Shown: positions 8,541 through 19,100 of the stretch, piece by piece
Layout: every line of letters begins with the position of its first letter
Numbering within the stretch: the first letter of the stretch is position 1
Source of the DNA: Clostridiales bacterium
Lineage (GTDB): Bacteria; Bacillota; Clostridia; Christensenellales; Pumilibacteraceae
DNA length: 64,000 nt
Direction: 5' to 3'
NCBI GenBank assembly: GCA_022511445.1
Contig: JAFLVE010000010.1
Coordinates: 15,387-79,386, forward strand
Made by a program: the position numbers and the translations under genes
Notes under the pieces: generated by a model
Told to the model about the DNA's origin: nothing
Databases searched by the model: none
Seen by the model: the letters and a program-made list of their open reading frames with translations, nothing else

Positions 8541-8996
8541 ATGAACCTCAATCAAAAGGAAGTGCAACTTATCACCGAGCTCAAGACCCAAGAGCAGCTG
8601 TGCGTTCAAAAGTACGACTTTTACGCAACCCAGGCAAAGGACCCCGAACTTAAAAAGCTGTTCAAAAAGATTTTAAAAATGGAGCAGTACCATTACGATA
8701 TGCTCGACTCGCTCACTAAGGGCACCGTGCCCCAAATCAAAAGCCGCAAACCCGGCGCCGCCTCTTACACGCCGCAGGCCAAGTATACGGGCGACTCTAC
8801 CGCCAAGGAATTCGATAAGTTTTTGTGCACCGATATCATAGCCACCGAAAAGTACGTGGCGACAGCCTACAACAACGACCTTTTCTACTTCGCCTCCCCC
8901 GAAGTCCGAAACGTTTTGAACGCGATCATGACCGACGAACAAAACCACGCGGAAATGATTTGGATGTACAAAACCGCAAACAAAATGGTGGCGTAG
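8541..8996 (+). CDS. Ferritin-like protein of the CotF spore-coat type
   Basis: This 151-residue protein is predicted to be almost all helical. Two ExxH motifs, E48-Q-Y-H51 and E133-Q-N-H136, together with E18 and E103, give the carboxylate/histidine pattern of a diiron ferritin-like four-helix bundle. The layout (ELKTQEQLCVQKY, LKKILKMEQYH, LNAIMTDEQNHAEMI) is that of CotF-type proteins of Clostridia, which are annotated as spore coat proteins but also occur in non-spore-formers. Iron or redox chemistry is possible but untested. It is the only plus-strand gene in the first 27 kb. Its leader is structured and carries a short upstream ORF. Confidence 0.8.
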   Translation: MNLNQKEVQLITELKTQEQLCVQKYDFYATQAKDPELKKLFKKILKMEQYHYDMLDSLTKGTVPQIKSRKPGAASYTPQAKYTGDSTAKEFDKFLCTDIIATEKYVATAYNNDLFYFASPEVRNVLNAIMTDEQNHAEMIWMYKTANKMVA

Positions 8997-9044
8997 TTTA
9001 CTCGCCCACGGTATAGCCGGTCTTTACGCGCATTAATAAAAAGT

Positions 9045-9085
9045 CGCACCGCCAAAGCGAGACGCCTTGACGGTGCGTTTTTGTT
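9045..9085. terminator. Bidirectional terminator between the convergent ferritin-like and giant-protein transcripts
   Basis: CGCACCG (9045-9051) pairs with CGGTGCG (9071-9077), with further pairing inside. The plus strand continues TTTTTGTTTT, and the minus strand leaves the stem with ACTTTTT. It can therefore end both the plus-strand gene that stops at 8996 and the minus-strand operon that stops at 9098. Confidence 0.8.
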
Positions 9086-9097
9086 TTGTGTATTTGG

Positions 9098-10159
9098 TTA
9101 TGCCTCGGTGTTCTCCGCGGGAGTCTCCGTCTCTGCGGGCTTTGACTCTTCCTCCGGTTTTACTTCCTCGGTGGGTTTCGGGGCGGATTTGGCTTTCGAC
9201 TTGGTCTTAGGCTTCGCCTCGGCGGGTTCTGTTTCTTCCTCCGTCTTCGGCTTTTGTGCGGGCTTTGACTTAGGCGGCGTCTTGGGCTTCGGTGTTGCGG
9301 CTTTCGGTTCTTCCGGCTTCGTTTCCGTCTGTTCCGTCGTTGCCGCGGCTTCCGCTTCCCTTTCCACTTCCTCTATCCTAAACGTGCGTGTTGATCCCGA
9401 CACTACGCGTTTTACAAGCCCTTTCTGCATCAACGCCATGTCGCCCTCGTACGGCAGGAAGTAGTCCTTCGGCTCGTATCTCGGGTCCTTGAACAGCCGC
9501 AGCTCTTTCATTATCCCCGCGATCATCTCTTTCGCGTACTTAAGCCGTCTTACGCTCTTTATCCTGTACAGCGTAGGCGTATCTAGCGTGCTCGACACGT
9601 TCGACACGTCCTCTACCGTGTACTTCGTTCCGTTGTACCCGTCGGGCTCCACCGCAAGCAGCAGGCACAGCGTTTTTCCGCGCACCACTATCCTTGCTAC
9701 CGTGTTCCTTCCGATCCTGTACGTCTCGCGTTTCCAGCTCGTTCGTAGTTTTACCGTTTCGTACGACAGCAGTTCGTTCTTAAGCTCCGAGTACCATTCC
9801 TTTACCTCGTTGGGTAACTGGCTCACCTTCGCCATCATGGATCGGTTGTAGCTTACGCGCTCCTGTCCTTCCGTTACAAACGTAGGCGCTTCGTCGTCAT
9901 CGTCGTCGTCCTCAGGCTCGGGCGGCGGAACGTTGTCTCCCGTCGCGCCCTCTCCCGCCGCGTCTTCCGAAACACTGCTTTCCTCCGCTTCTTCCGGCTC
10001 TTCTCGCGTCGGCTGCGCGCTCATTACTACCTTTACCACAGGCGCGCGCTTACGTAGCGCTACTATAAAGACTATGCCAAGCGCTACCAACAGCACCACA
10101 AACGTGATCAGTACCACCATCAATATGACCAGTAATACGTTGTTATCTATCCCTTTCAT
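9098..10159 (-). CDS. Single-span membrane protein with cytoplasmic basic domain and Lys/Pro/Glu tail, coupled to the giant surface protein
   Basis: This 353-residue protein has one transmembrane helix (about 7-36) followed by RKR, which predicts an extracellular N-terminus and a cytoplasmic body. An acidic linker (PEPEDDDDDD, about 80-90) leads to a conserved basic domain at about 103-265. It contains VKEWYSELKNELLSY, VRGKTLCLLLAVEP and TPTLYRIKSVRRLKYAKE. I recall this domain recurring in Clostridial surface-protein loci, but know no function for it. The last 85 residues are a histone-H1-like Lys/Pro/Glu/Thr tail (KPKTPPKSKPAQKPK). Its ATG shares one base with the stop of the giant gene (TAATG), so translation is almost certainly coupled. 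An anchoring, sensing or scaffolding partner is an inference. Confidence 0.75.
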   Translation of the reverse strand: MKGIDNNVLLVILMVVLITFVVLLVALGIVFIVALRKRAPVVKVVMSAQPTREEPEEAEESSVSEDAAGEGATGDNVPPPEPEDDDDDDEAPTFVTEGQERVSYNRSMMAKVSQLPNEVKEWYSELKNELLSYETVKLRTSWKRETYRIGRNTVARIVVRGKTLCLLLAVEPDGYNGTKYTVEDVSNVSSTLDTPTLYRIKSVRRLKYAKEMIAGIMKELRLFKDPRYEPKDYFLPYEGDMALMQKGLVKRVVSGSTRTFRIEEVEREAEAAATTEQTETKPEEPKAATPKPKTPPKSKPAQKPKTEEETEPAEAKPKTKSKAKSAPKPTEEVKPEEESKPAETETPAENTEA

Positions 10160-13100
10160 TAGTGTTCTCTGTACCTCCTTATTGCAAAGTAGATTACGAC
10201 TATTGCAAATATGCTCGCTACCGCCGCAAGTATGATGTCTATTGTTAGTAGCGTCCTATCGTACGCCGGCTCGATAGTGAATTCCGAACGCGATTCGAGC
10301 GTCTCATAACCCTCCACCTCGACCGTAGCGACGAGAATGTACGTTCCCGCTTCGGTCGGCTTCTCGTGATAAACCTTGCCGGTTGCCTTGTTGATGTAGG
10401 TGTAGGTTATGGTGCCCTTAAACGCCTCGCCCGTCGGCTTGGGACTTGTATCGTTGTTTGCCTCCGACCAGTCCTCTATGGACGGGGAAGTTCCGACCCA
10501 GTGGTTGATGGAAAGCTCGACCGCGAACTCCATTTTGTAGGTGAACGGCGTAATAAAGTCTGCGGACGCCGTGACGATGATGTAGTAATTGCCTACTGCG
10601 GTCGGGAGCTCCTTTTTGGCGGAGTCGAGGTTTAGCTTCTCGTCGGTCTTAGCGTCGAACACCTCGAACGTTACCTTAACTCTCTTATCGGCGACAGTTG
10701 CTATCGGGTACACCCACTTGTCTTTTTCGCCGAGGCGGAGCACCGGCGCTATGGGCTCGAGCCTATCCCACGAAAGCGTAGGACGCTGAATTGCAAACAT
10801 CTTAGCGCTTGTGATTGTGGTGGTGTATCTGCCGTGAGCGACCGCCATTACGTAGTATTTGCCAACTTCGGTCGGCATTTGCGCGCTCCACAAGCTGTCG
10901 TCGATATCCGGCCCGTACAGAGTCGAATCGATATAGTAGTATTCGATGACCTCGGTGCCGTCCTTAATGTTGGTCGAAGCGGTAGGTCCCTCCCAGTTGG
11001 CCTCGTCGCCGAGCATGAACGTTTCGTTAATCTGAACGGAGGTCTCCCAGTTGATGGGACGTTCGGCGATAGTAAAGACAATAAATTCGTTATCACCGGG
11101 TACCAAATCGTCGTTGCCGTTGGCGGGGTTAACCGCGTAAGCGTACATAAGATAGGTGCCGGGCGCCATGGGAATGTAGAAATCCTGCGCGTAGTCGTCG
11201 CCCTTTTCAATCGTCTTTGCGTCGACGCCTGCGACAACCTGCTTGCCCTTGACGTATTTGTCACCGTCAAACTCCGCTTCATAGAACACGAAATACGGTT
11301 TGCCGATTGCGGGCGTGCCGGTAGGCATGTTGACTATTTCGTTGACGTTGGCGGTCCAACCCAAAATGTTGGGATTGGTCGTCCAGTAGTTACCTACCGT
11401 CTCGGTACCTTGAGGGAAGACCTGGAACTCGATTACCTCGGTAAAGCCGTTGTACTTGCCTTCCGCCTCGACGACGGTTACGGTCATTACAAACCAGCCT
11501 GCGGGCATTTTTTCGAGCTCGTCCTCGTCGTCGCCCGTCTTGGTGCGAGTCTTAGTCCTTTCGTCAAACGCATAGTGGGCGCTGTACCAAACCGTACCCT
11601 GTTCGCCGCTCGCGGTCTTGCTCGAGATTACGATATCGTAGGAGCCGTAACGCACGTCCGCCTTAGGCGAGTTTTGCGTCTTCTTAAATCCGCCCGTGTA
11701 CCAGGACGCAATCTTAGGCGTCTCAAGCCAAGCGTTGGTGGCGGAATCGATGGAGATCTTGACCAATTCCTCCGCGGGTCCGTTAATAGCGCCGTAGTCG
11801 AAGCCCTCGTAGTTGAGGGTCGCCTTGACGTGCATAATCAGGTAGTAGTCGCCCTTTGTAAGTGCGCTGAGGAAATACTGAAGCGTTTCTGTCGCGCCGT
11901 CAAGAGTAAACGTTTGAGTTATGGGCGCGTAGATATCGGCGTCGTAGTTGCCGGTATACTTGCCGTTGGAGTTGTTGGCGTTAACAAGGTGGAATTCGGG
12001 AACGACCGTTTTGCCCGTGCCGTCCACAATCTCGAACGAAACCTCGCCGCCCGACTTCGGCCTGCCGTTAAACAGGTTGGAGTTGACGTCGTAGCCGTCC
12101 CACGTCCAGTTGGAAACGCTCGGGGTCTTGTCAAAGCCCAAATCCTTGCCAGATGCCTGCGCTATGGTGAATACAAGCGTAAACTCGGCTAAGCCCTTGT
12201 ACTTGGTCGGGTCGCCGTCCACGCTGAACACCGCCTTGTAGTGACCGGCGTCGGTAGGCATACCGTTTATTACTTGGTCCTTGTCGGTATCGCGGAAGAC
12301 GACTTTGTACGTGCCGTACGTGGAGCCGGCGCTTACGATAATGGGCGCGCCGTACGACCAGGAGTATTCCCACTCGTTTTCGCCTTTCTTACTCGAGTTA
12401 AGCGTTTCGCTGTCGGTGCGCTCGAATGCGGGCATTCCGCCGTCCCAATAGTTTTCGGCAAGCACAATCTCGAACGTCCTATTTACGTCAAGCACGTTCC
12501 AGTTGGCGCTGCCTTCGATTACTATACGCATCGTATAGCTGCCGACTTTGGCGTCGCTCTTGCAGGAAAGGTAGCTGTTGAGACGAACGACCATCGCGTT
12601 GTATTGAGAGAAGTCGAACGAGCTGGTAAAGCTTCTTTCCTCGCTTGCAGTATTGTTGGTTATAAAGATTTGGATATTTACGCCGTCGGTGTATTTGGGA
12701 TTAGCGCTCGTCCACTCTACCTCGGTACCCCACTCCCAAGAGTTAACGACTTTCGCATTTTCGCCTTCGACGGTCTTGATGCTGTCGTTAAGCGAATAGT
12801 CGGTGCCGAGAGTGTTATTGGCCTTAGCGATTATGAGCGTAAAGGAGAAGGTTATGGTTTTGTAGTGACCGTCTCCATCTACAACGGAAGCGACTATCGC
12901 GTACTCGCCCGCGTTAAGAGTTTCGAGGTATGAACCGATGCTGTTATCTTCACCCGTGAAAGCGCTGCGAGAGACGTTGTTGCCGTTAACGGTAAGGGTA
13001 AGATAATTATCGCAATACTCAGGCGTAAGCTCGATTTCGAGGTTGTTGTCCGCGTCGTACGTCCAGTTAACCTCGCCGCCGTCCGTAACGTTGTCGGCGT

Positions 13101-16100
13101 TCCACTTGTTTTCCGCCTTCAGCTTGATAAAGGTAAAGGTGAACGAAATTCCCGTATACTTGCCGTTTTGGGCGACGGTCGCTTCCACGGTGTACTTGGT
13201 GGTGTCGTCGTCGCTGTAAGGCAAGGACATGAGGTATGCGTGCAGGCTGTTGCCGTAGTCGGACAGATAAACCGTGTTGCCGCCGACCTTGATTACGATA
13301 TTATCCTTATCATAGAGAGAGGTAAGTTCGACCTTAGCATAGCCTTCGCCGTCTTCGTACGTCCATTTAATCTCGCCGCCGTTTTCGACGTTTTTGGCGT
13401 CCCAATCGTTAACACGTCTTAAGACGGAGAGCGTTATCGTGGCGACAAGGTCGTTGTAATTACCCTCTTCGTCGATTACGGACGCCTTTATTACGTAGGT
13501 GCCGTATTCGAGCGACTTAAGATACTGTGCAAGGCTATTATCGTAGCCGCTCAGATCGATAGGACTGTCGTTATTTGTAAACTTGAGCTTGTCGTTAAGC
13601 TCTTTCGCCTTGAAGCTTATATCGTCGGCTTTAGCGTTCTCGCCGTACGTCCAAACCTCGTAAGTCCACTCGATTGTTCCGGGAACGGACCCGCCCTCAA
13701 TCCAATAGTTGGTCGCCTTTTGCGTCGAGAAGGAGAACGTGAGCGAAAGCCCCGTGTACTTGTTGTCCTCGGCAACCGTCGCAACTATGTTGTACGTGGT
13801 ATCGGAAAGCTCAAGCGACGCAAGGTAATCGTTAATCGACTGACCGGGCTCCAAAGTAATATCGAAACCGTTTCTCGTAAACTTGATGTTTTCCGAATTG
13901 TACTTAGCTAAAATAGTAATCGTTTTATTATCGCCGCCGTACGTCCAAACGATACTGTCGCCGTTTTTGACGGTATTCTCTTCGTCCCAAGCGTTTGTAG
14001 CCCTTACGACCTTGAGGGTAAAGGTAAAGGAAATATCCTTGTAGTGACCCGTAGTATCCGTAACGCTCGCCACGATAGTATAGGTGGCGTTACCGTTGGT
14101 GTTTGATTCGAGCGTTGCCAAATACTCGTTGAGAGTTCCGTCGAAAGACACGGAGCCTGCGTTTACGCTAAATGTAAGGTCCTCGCCGCGGTAATTGGGC
14201 GTGAGCGTTACTTGCTTATTGGTTTTGTCGGGATTGCCGTAAATCCAAGTAATCTCTTCGTTAGGATCGAGGTTGGTTGACCAGCCGTTTTCCGCCTTCG
14301 GTTTTTGGAAGGTGAACGTGAGAGTGAGTCCCGTATGCTGACCGTCCGCGGCAACCGTAGCCGAAATATTGTATACGGTATCGCCGTAAGGCAGCTCCTT
14401 GAGGTAGTCGTTGATTGTTTTATCGCTCAACGTAACGCTGCCGCTGCTGCTCGTAATAACGATAACAAGCTTATCCTTGAGGAAATGAGGAACAATCTTA
14501 ACCTCGTCGTATTTCTCGCCGTCCTTGTACGTCCAGGTAACGGTATCGCCGTCAAGCGAATCACCCTCTTCCCAATAGTTTTCGGCTATCGCTATATTGA
14601 GAGTAAACGTGTAAATAAGAGTGTTGTAGTGTCCGGCGGGATCGGCAACGGTTACGGTAATCTCGTAACGGCCCGCGCCGAGAGTCTTAAGATAATTGTT
14701 AACCGTTTGGGAAGTACCCAGCTTTACGGTAGTCGCGCCGTACGAAACGGTAAGCTCCTCTTTGAGGTATTTAGGCGAGAGTATTATTTCCTCGTTGTTT
14801 TCCTCGCACTTCCAGGAGTATTCCGACTTGGTGGTGGTGCTGTCCTCTTCCCAATAGTTTGCCGCAAACGCATACGTAAACTTAAAGGTAAACGTAAGCT
14901 CTTTGTAATACGCGTCCTCCGCCACTCTTACGACAACGTCCACACTGTTGCCGAGAGAAACGTTTTGCTTGAGATACTCGTTGATGTCGGTATCGACGGC
15001 GGTAACTCCTACGGTGTAAGTGAGCGTCGAGCCCTTATACTTAGGGCTGAACGAAATCGTCTTGTTGTCGGAAGCGCCGTATACCCAGGTGATTTCCTTA
15101 TCGGTCGTGCTGCCCGCTTCCCAAGTGTTTTCCGCCCTGTCGACGTGGAGCGTAAAGTCGAAGGTAAGGTCTTTGTAGTTGCCTTTTGTTTCGACAACGG
15201 TAACCCTTACGTTGTAGTCGCCGTAACCGAGCGTCTTAAAGTAAGTATTGATATTGTCGGAGTAGCCGCTCAAATCGACGACATTTCCGCCTACCGTGAA
15301 GGATATCGTGCCTTCTTGCGTAGGAATGAAAGTGAACTGGCTGTTATTAGCCGCGTCATAAGTCCAAGTAACGCTCGTGCTGCTTACGGTACTGCTGCTG
15401 TTCCAAGTGTTGGTTGCCTTTTGGTACAGGAGGTTAAAGGTAATAACAAGATCCTCGTAGTTACCCGTCTTCTCCACGAGCGTCGCCATAACCGTATACC
15501 GCGTGAGGTCGTTGGGCTTAAGGTTGTGCTCGAGATACGTATTTATATTAAGATTACCGAGCTCGACAGGACTGCCGTTTACGGTGTAGGAAATCGTACC
15601 TTCGTGCAACGCGTTAAGGCTTATATACTTAGAGGTGTTATCCGCCGCAAGGTAGTACGTCCAATCGATATCGCCTTCCGGAGTGCTTCCGCTCTTCCAG
15701 CTGTTAGCCGCTTTGAAGATGGTAAGCGTAAACTCTTTAGACATTGCGCCGTACTTATCGTCGGCGGGGACGTCTACTTTTATCGTGTACGTGCCTGCGC
15801 CGAGCTTGGCGAGATATTCCGCAACGGAGTTGCCGTAGTTTACCGTGGTGCCGCTTAAGGAAAGCGTGAGAGCGCCTTGGTTGTAAGTGGGAACGAGGTC
15901 GATTATCCAGCCGCCCTCTTCCGTCTTGTTGCCGTTTCCTCCGTTATAAGTCCAAGAGAACTCTTTCTTCTCGCCTACGGTATCGGTTTTCCAGCTGTTT
16001 CCGGTAGCGCTTATCGTTATCGTCGCAGTATAACGACTGCTGTCGTTTTCGAGACCGGTGTAGTTCTTTCCCTCTACGACGATTGCCGTAAGAGTGTACG

Positions 16101-19100
16101 CGCCGGTAAAGGTGTCGGCTTTGATTGCCTCTAACACCTTATCCCAATCATTGCCGCTGTATATCGAGCTTCCGGCGGCTTTTGCAAGCGTGTACACTAC
16201 GGGAATGCTCGTTATCTTTTCGGTAACTTTCTTAATCTCAGGCTTATGGAGCTCCGTAGCGGACTTAGCCTCGCGCTCGTCGTAGTTCCAGGTGTATTCG
16301 CGTTTTGCGCTTGCGGTAGCGTCCGTCCATTCGGTTGTTACCTTGTGTACGGTAAAGACTGCGGAGATTGTGGACGCGGGAGCGTATTCGTCCGTGCCTT
16401 CAACGAAAGCGGTTATGGAGTAAGTGCCCGCGTCCATATCGACGAGGTACTCAACGAGCGCCTTCCACGCGTCTTCCGAAGTGTCGTACTCCGGAGAAGT
16501 GGCGCTGAACGAGGTTACGGCTTTGCTGCCGTTCTTTATGGTATACACCGCGTATGAGTCGCCCAAGTTGGCTACCGGTCTGTGAGCTTCGAGGTACTTC
16601 AATTCATCGTAGGTCGCGCCGTAGGTCCATTCGATGCCGCCCTCAAACGCGTTCGTCCAGCCGTTGCCTTGAGTGTTAAGACTTATAAGCGCGCTCTGCG
16701 TTTCGAGAATCTTATAGCTCGCTCTGTATGCCGCCAAGGCCTTTACGAGCTTTTCGTCCATATCGTTGGTGTAGTAACCGTCGCCGCCGAGGCGCGCGTA
16801 CACGGTGAACGTGCCGCTTACAAGTTTACCGAGCTCCGTCTTAAACTCGTCGCTCGTAAGGTTGTACTTAGGCGTTCCGTTGTAAGGAATGATATCGAAA
16901 CGCAAGACGTCTACCTTCTCGCCGTCGACTTCCATCTGTGTGGTAGTAGCGGACGGTATTGTGTAGGTATCCGTGTTGACGCGTTCGACGCCGACAACGT
17001 CCTCGAGCTTGCCTACCCATTCGTTATCGATACGGCCTACCGTAACGTTAACAATAAACTCCACCGATTTGTAATTGTCGCAGGCTACCATAATAGACAC
17101 TCTGTACGAGCCGACGACCTTTCCGCTAAGCTGAGAAATAAGCGCTTCGTAGCCGCCGACGCTGCCGCCGTTCTCCTCGTTGTCGATAACGGTATAGAGA
17201 TAATACGTTACCGTAGTGCCTGAGGGCTTCTCGCCTGTAAAGTTCACGTCGGAAATCTTTGTTTTGATATCCTCCGCGGTTGTTCCCGGGGTCCAGCTGA
17301 CCGAGCCGTCGGGACCGGTAACGCTGAACGTTGCCTTTTCGATAACAACTTCACCGCTGACCGTTTCGGGAATGTAGTTTACTCCGCCGCTTATGGAGAT
17401 AACAAAGTTATACGTGCCGGCGGGTTTATTCTTTAAGAGTGATACAAGGGCCTCGTAGCTTGTAGGCTCTTCGGAGCTCGAGCCGATTGCGCCCGTGTAC
17501 AAGCGATAGGTTACATCCACTTTGTCCGAAGGAAGTACGGTGCTGTAAGTCAATGCCGCAATCTTATCCTCGGTGTAATTACCCCATACCCAGGTGATAT
17601 GCTCGGCGGGCTTGCTCGTAAACGTGAACCTTGCCTGCGTAACGCTGACCGCAATCTCCTTGGATGCGGCGCCGTAGTTGCTGTTGGAAGCGGAAATCTC
17701 CACCCTGTACGTATTAACGCTCTTTCCGTAAAGCTCGGCAAGCATTGCGTTGAGCGTGGTGTACGGGCCTTCCGAGCTGGTGCCCGTCCAGATGCGGTAG
17801 GAAAGCGTCGCGTCGCCCGCTAGCGTGTCGTCGCCATTTACGGTTACGCCGTTGCCGTTTGCGCCCGTTACGGTTATCTTGCCGTCGAACAGCGCCTTTA
17901 CCGTATCGTTTGCCGTGCCCCAGGACCAAGTCGCGCTTTCGGGTGCGTTTATGGTAAACGCCGCCGATTGAATTAAGAGCGATACTACGCTGTACGCAGT
18001 CTCGTAGTTGGGGTTGCTTATAGTTATATTAATCGTATACGAACCCGCGGCGTAGCTCTTAATAGCCGCCATCATCTCCGCGGCGCTGTAATACGTATCT
18101 CTCGTGCCCGTACCGATTACGCGGTATTCGGTGGTTACTACATCGCTTACCTTCGCCTTGGTTATAACTACGTCCGTATAGTGTTCGCCGTTCTGCCAAG
18201 TATAGCCGTCTTGGGTAGTCCATTCGGCGCCCCAAATCCAGCCGCCGTTTGCAAACTCGCCGTCCTTGACGGTAAATTTGGCGGGAGAAACGGTCACTTC
18301 GATGGAAACGGTCCAATCGGAGTAGTTTTCGCAGGTTATGGTTATGGTTACGGTGTACGTGCCCACGCCCTTATCCATGAGCAAGGTAATCAACTCCCCG
18401 TAGGACTTGGGAGACTCCGAGCTTACGCCCCATCTAATGCCGTACACTTCCTCCGCTTTTTCGGCGTCGGCGGGGTTAACCGAGTAAACGGTAAGCGGAA
18501 TAAGATCCTTTATAACCGCTTCCGCAGCGCCCCAAACCCAGGAAACCTTTTTCTCGTACTTGGACTTTTCCTCGTCTACCGTGATGGTAGCGGGGGTAAC
18601 CGTAACGGTGAGGTTGCGGATAACGGTCGTGTAGTTGGGATTGGTTACCGTTACTTCGACTAAATACGTGCCTACGCCGTACTTACGGATAGTAGAGAGC
18701 ATGGCGGAGTAATCCATCACGCCCGTCCAGCTTACGCCGCTGTCGATGCTTATGCGGTACGACCTGTTAACCGCGTCGCCGGGATTTACGGTAGTAACTT
18801 TAAGGTCATTAAATACCTTATCGTCCTCGGCTACTCCCCACACCCAAGTGGATTCGCCCTGCTCTTCTACCGAGAACGAAGCGAACGCTATGTTGATGTG
18901 AATCTCGTAGGTATCGGTGTTGTAGTTTTTGTTGGTAACGGTTACTTCGAGTATGTAGTTGCCCGCGCCGAAGCCTTGGAGTGCGGCAAGTACTGCTTCA
19001 AAGCCCCCGTAATAATCGACCAAGATTCCGTCCTTGGTTACGCGGTACGATTTGTTTACATCTTCACCTTCGATAACCGTTTCTACTTTCACAGGTGTGA

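Noticed and set aside
14305-15858. Long plus-strand open frame of 517 codons opposite the giant gene, and several similar ones between 10.8 and 22 kb.
   Set aside because: They are mirror frames created by the strong codon bias and repeats of the minus-strand gene. Their translations are Arg/Val-rich, without domains or ribosome sites.
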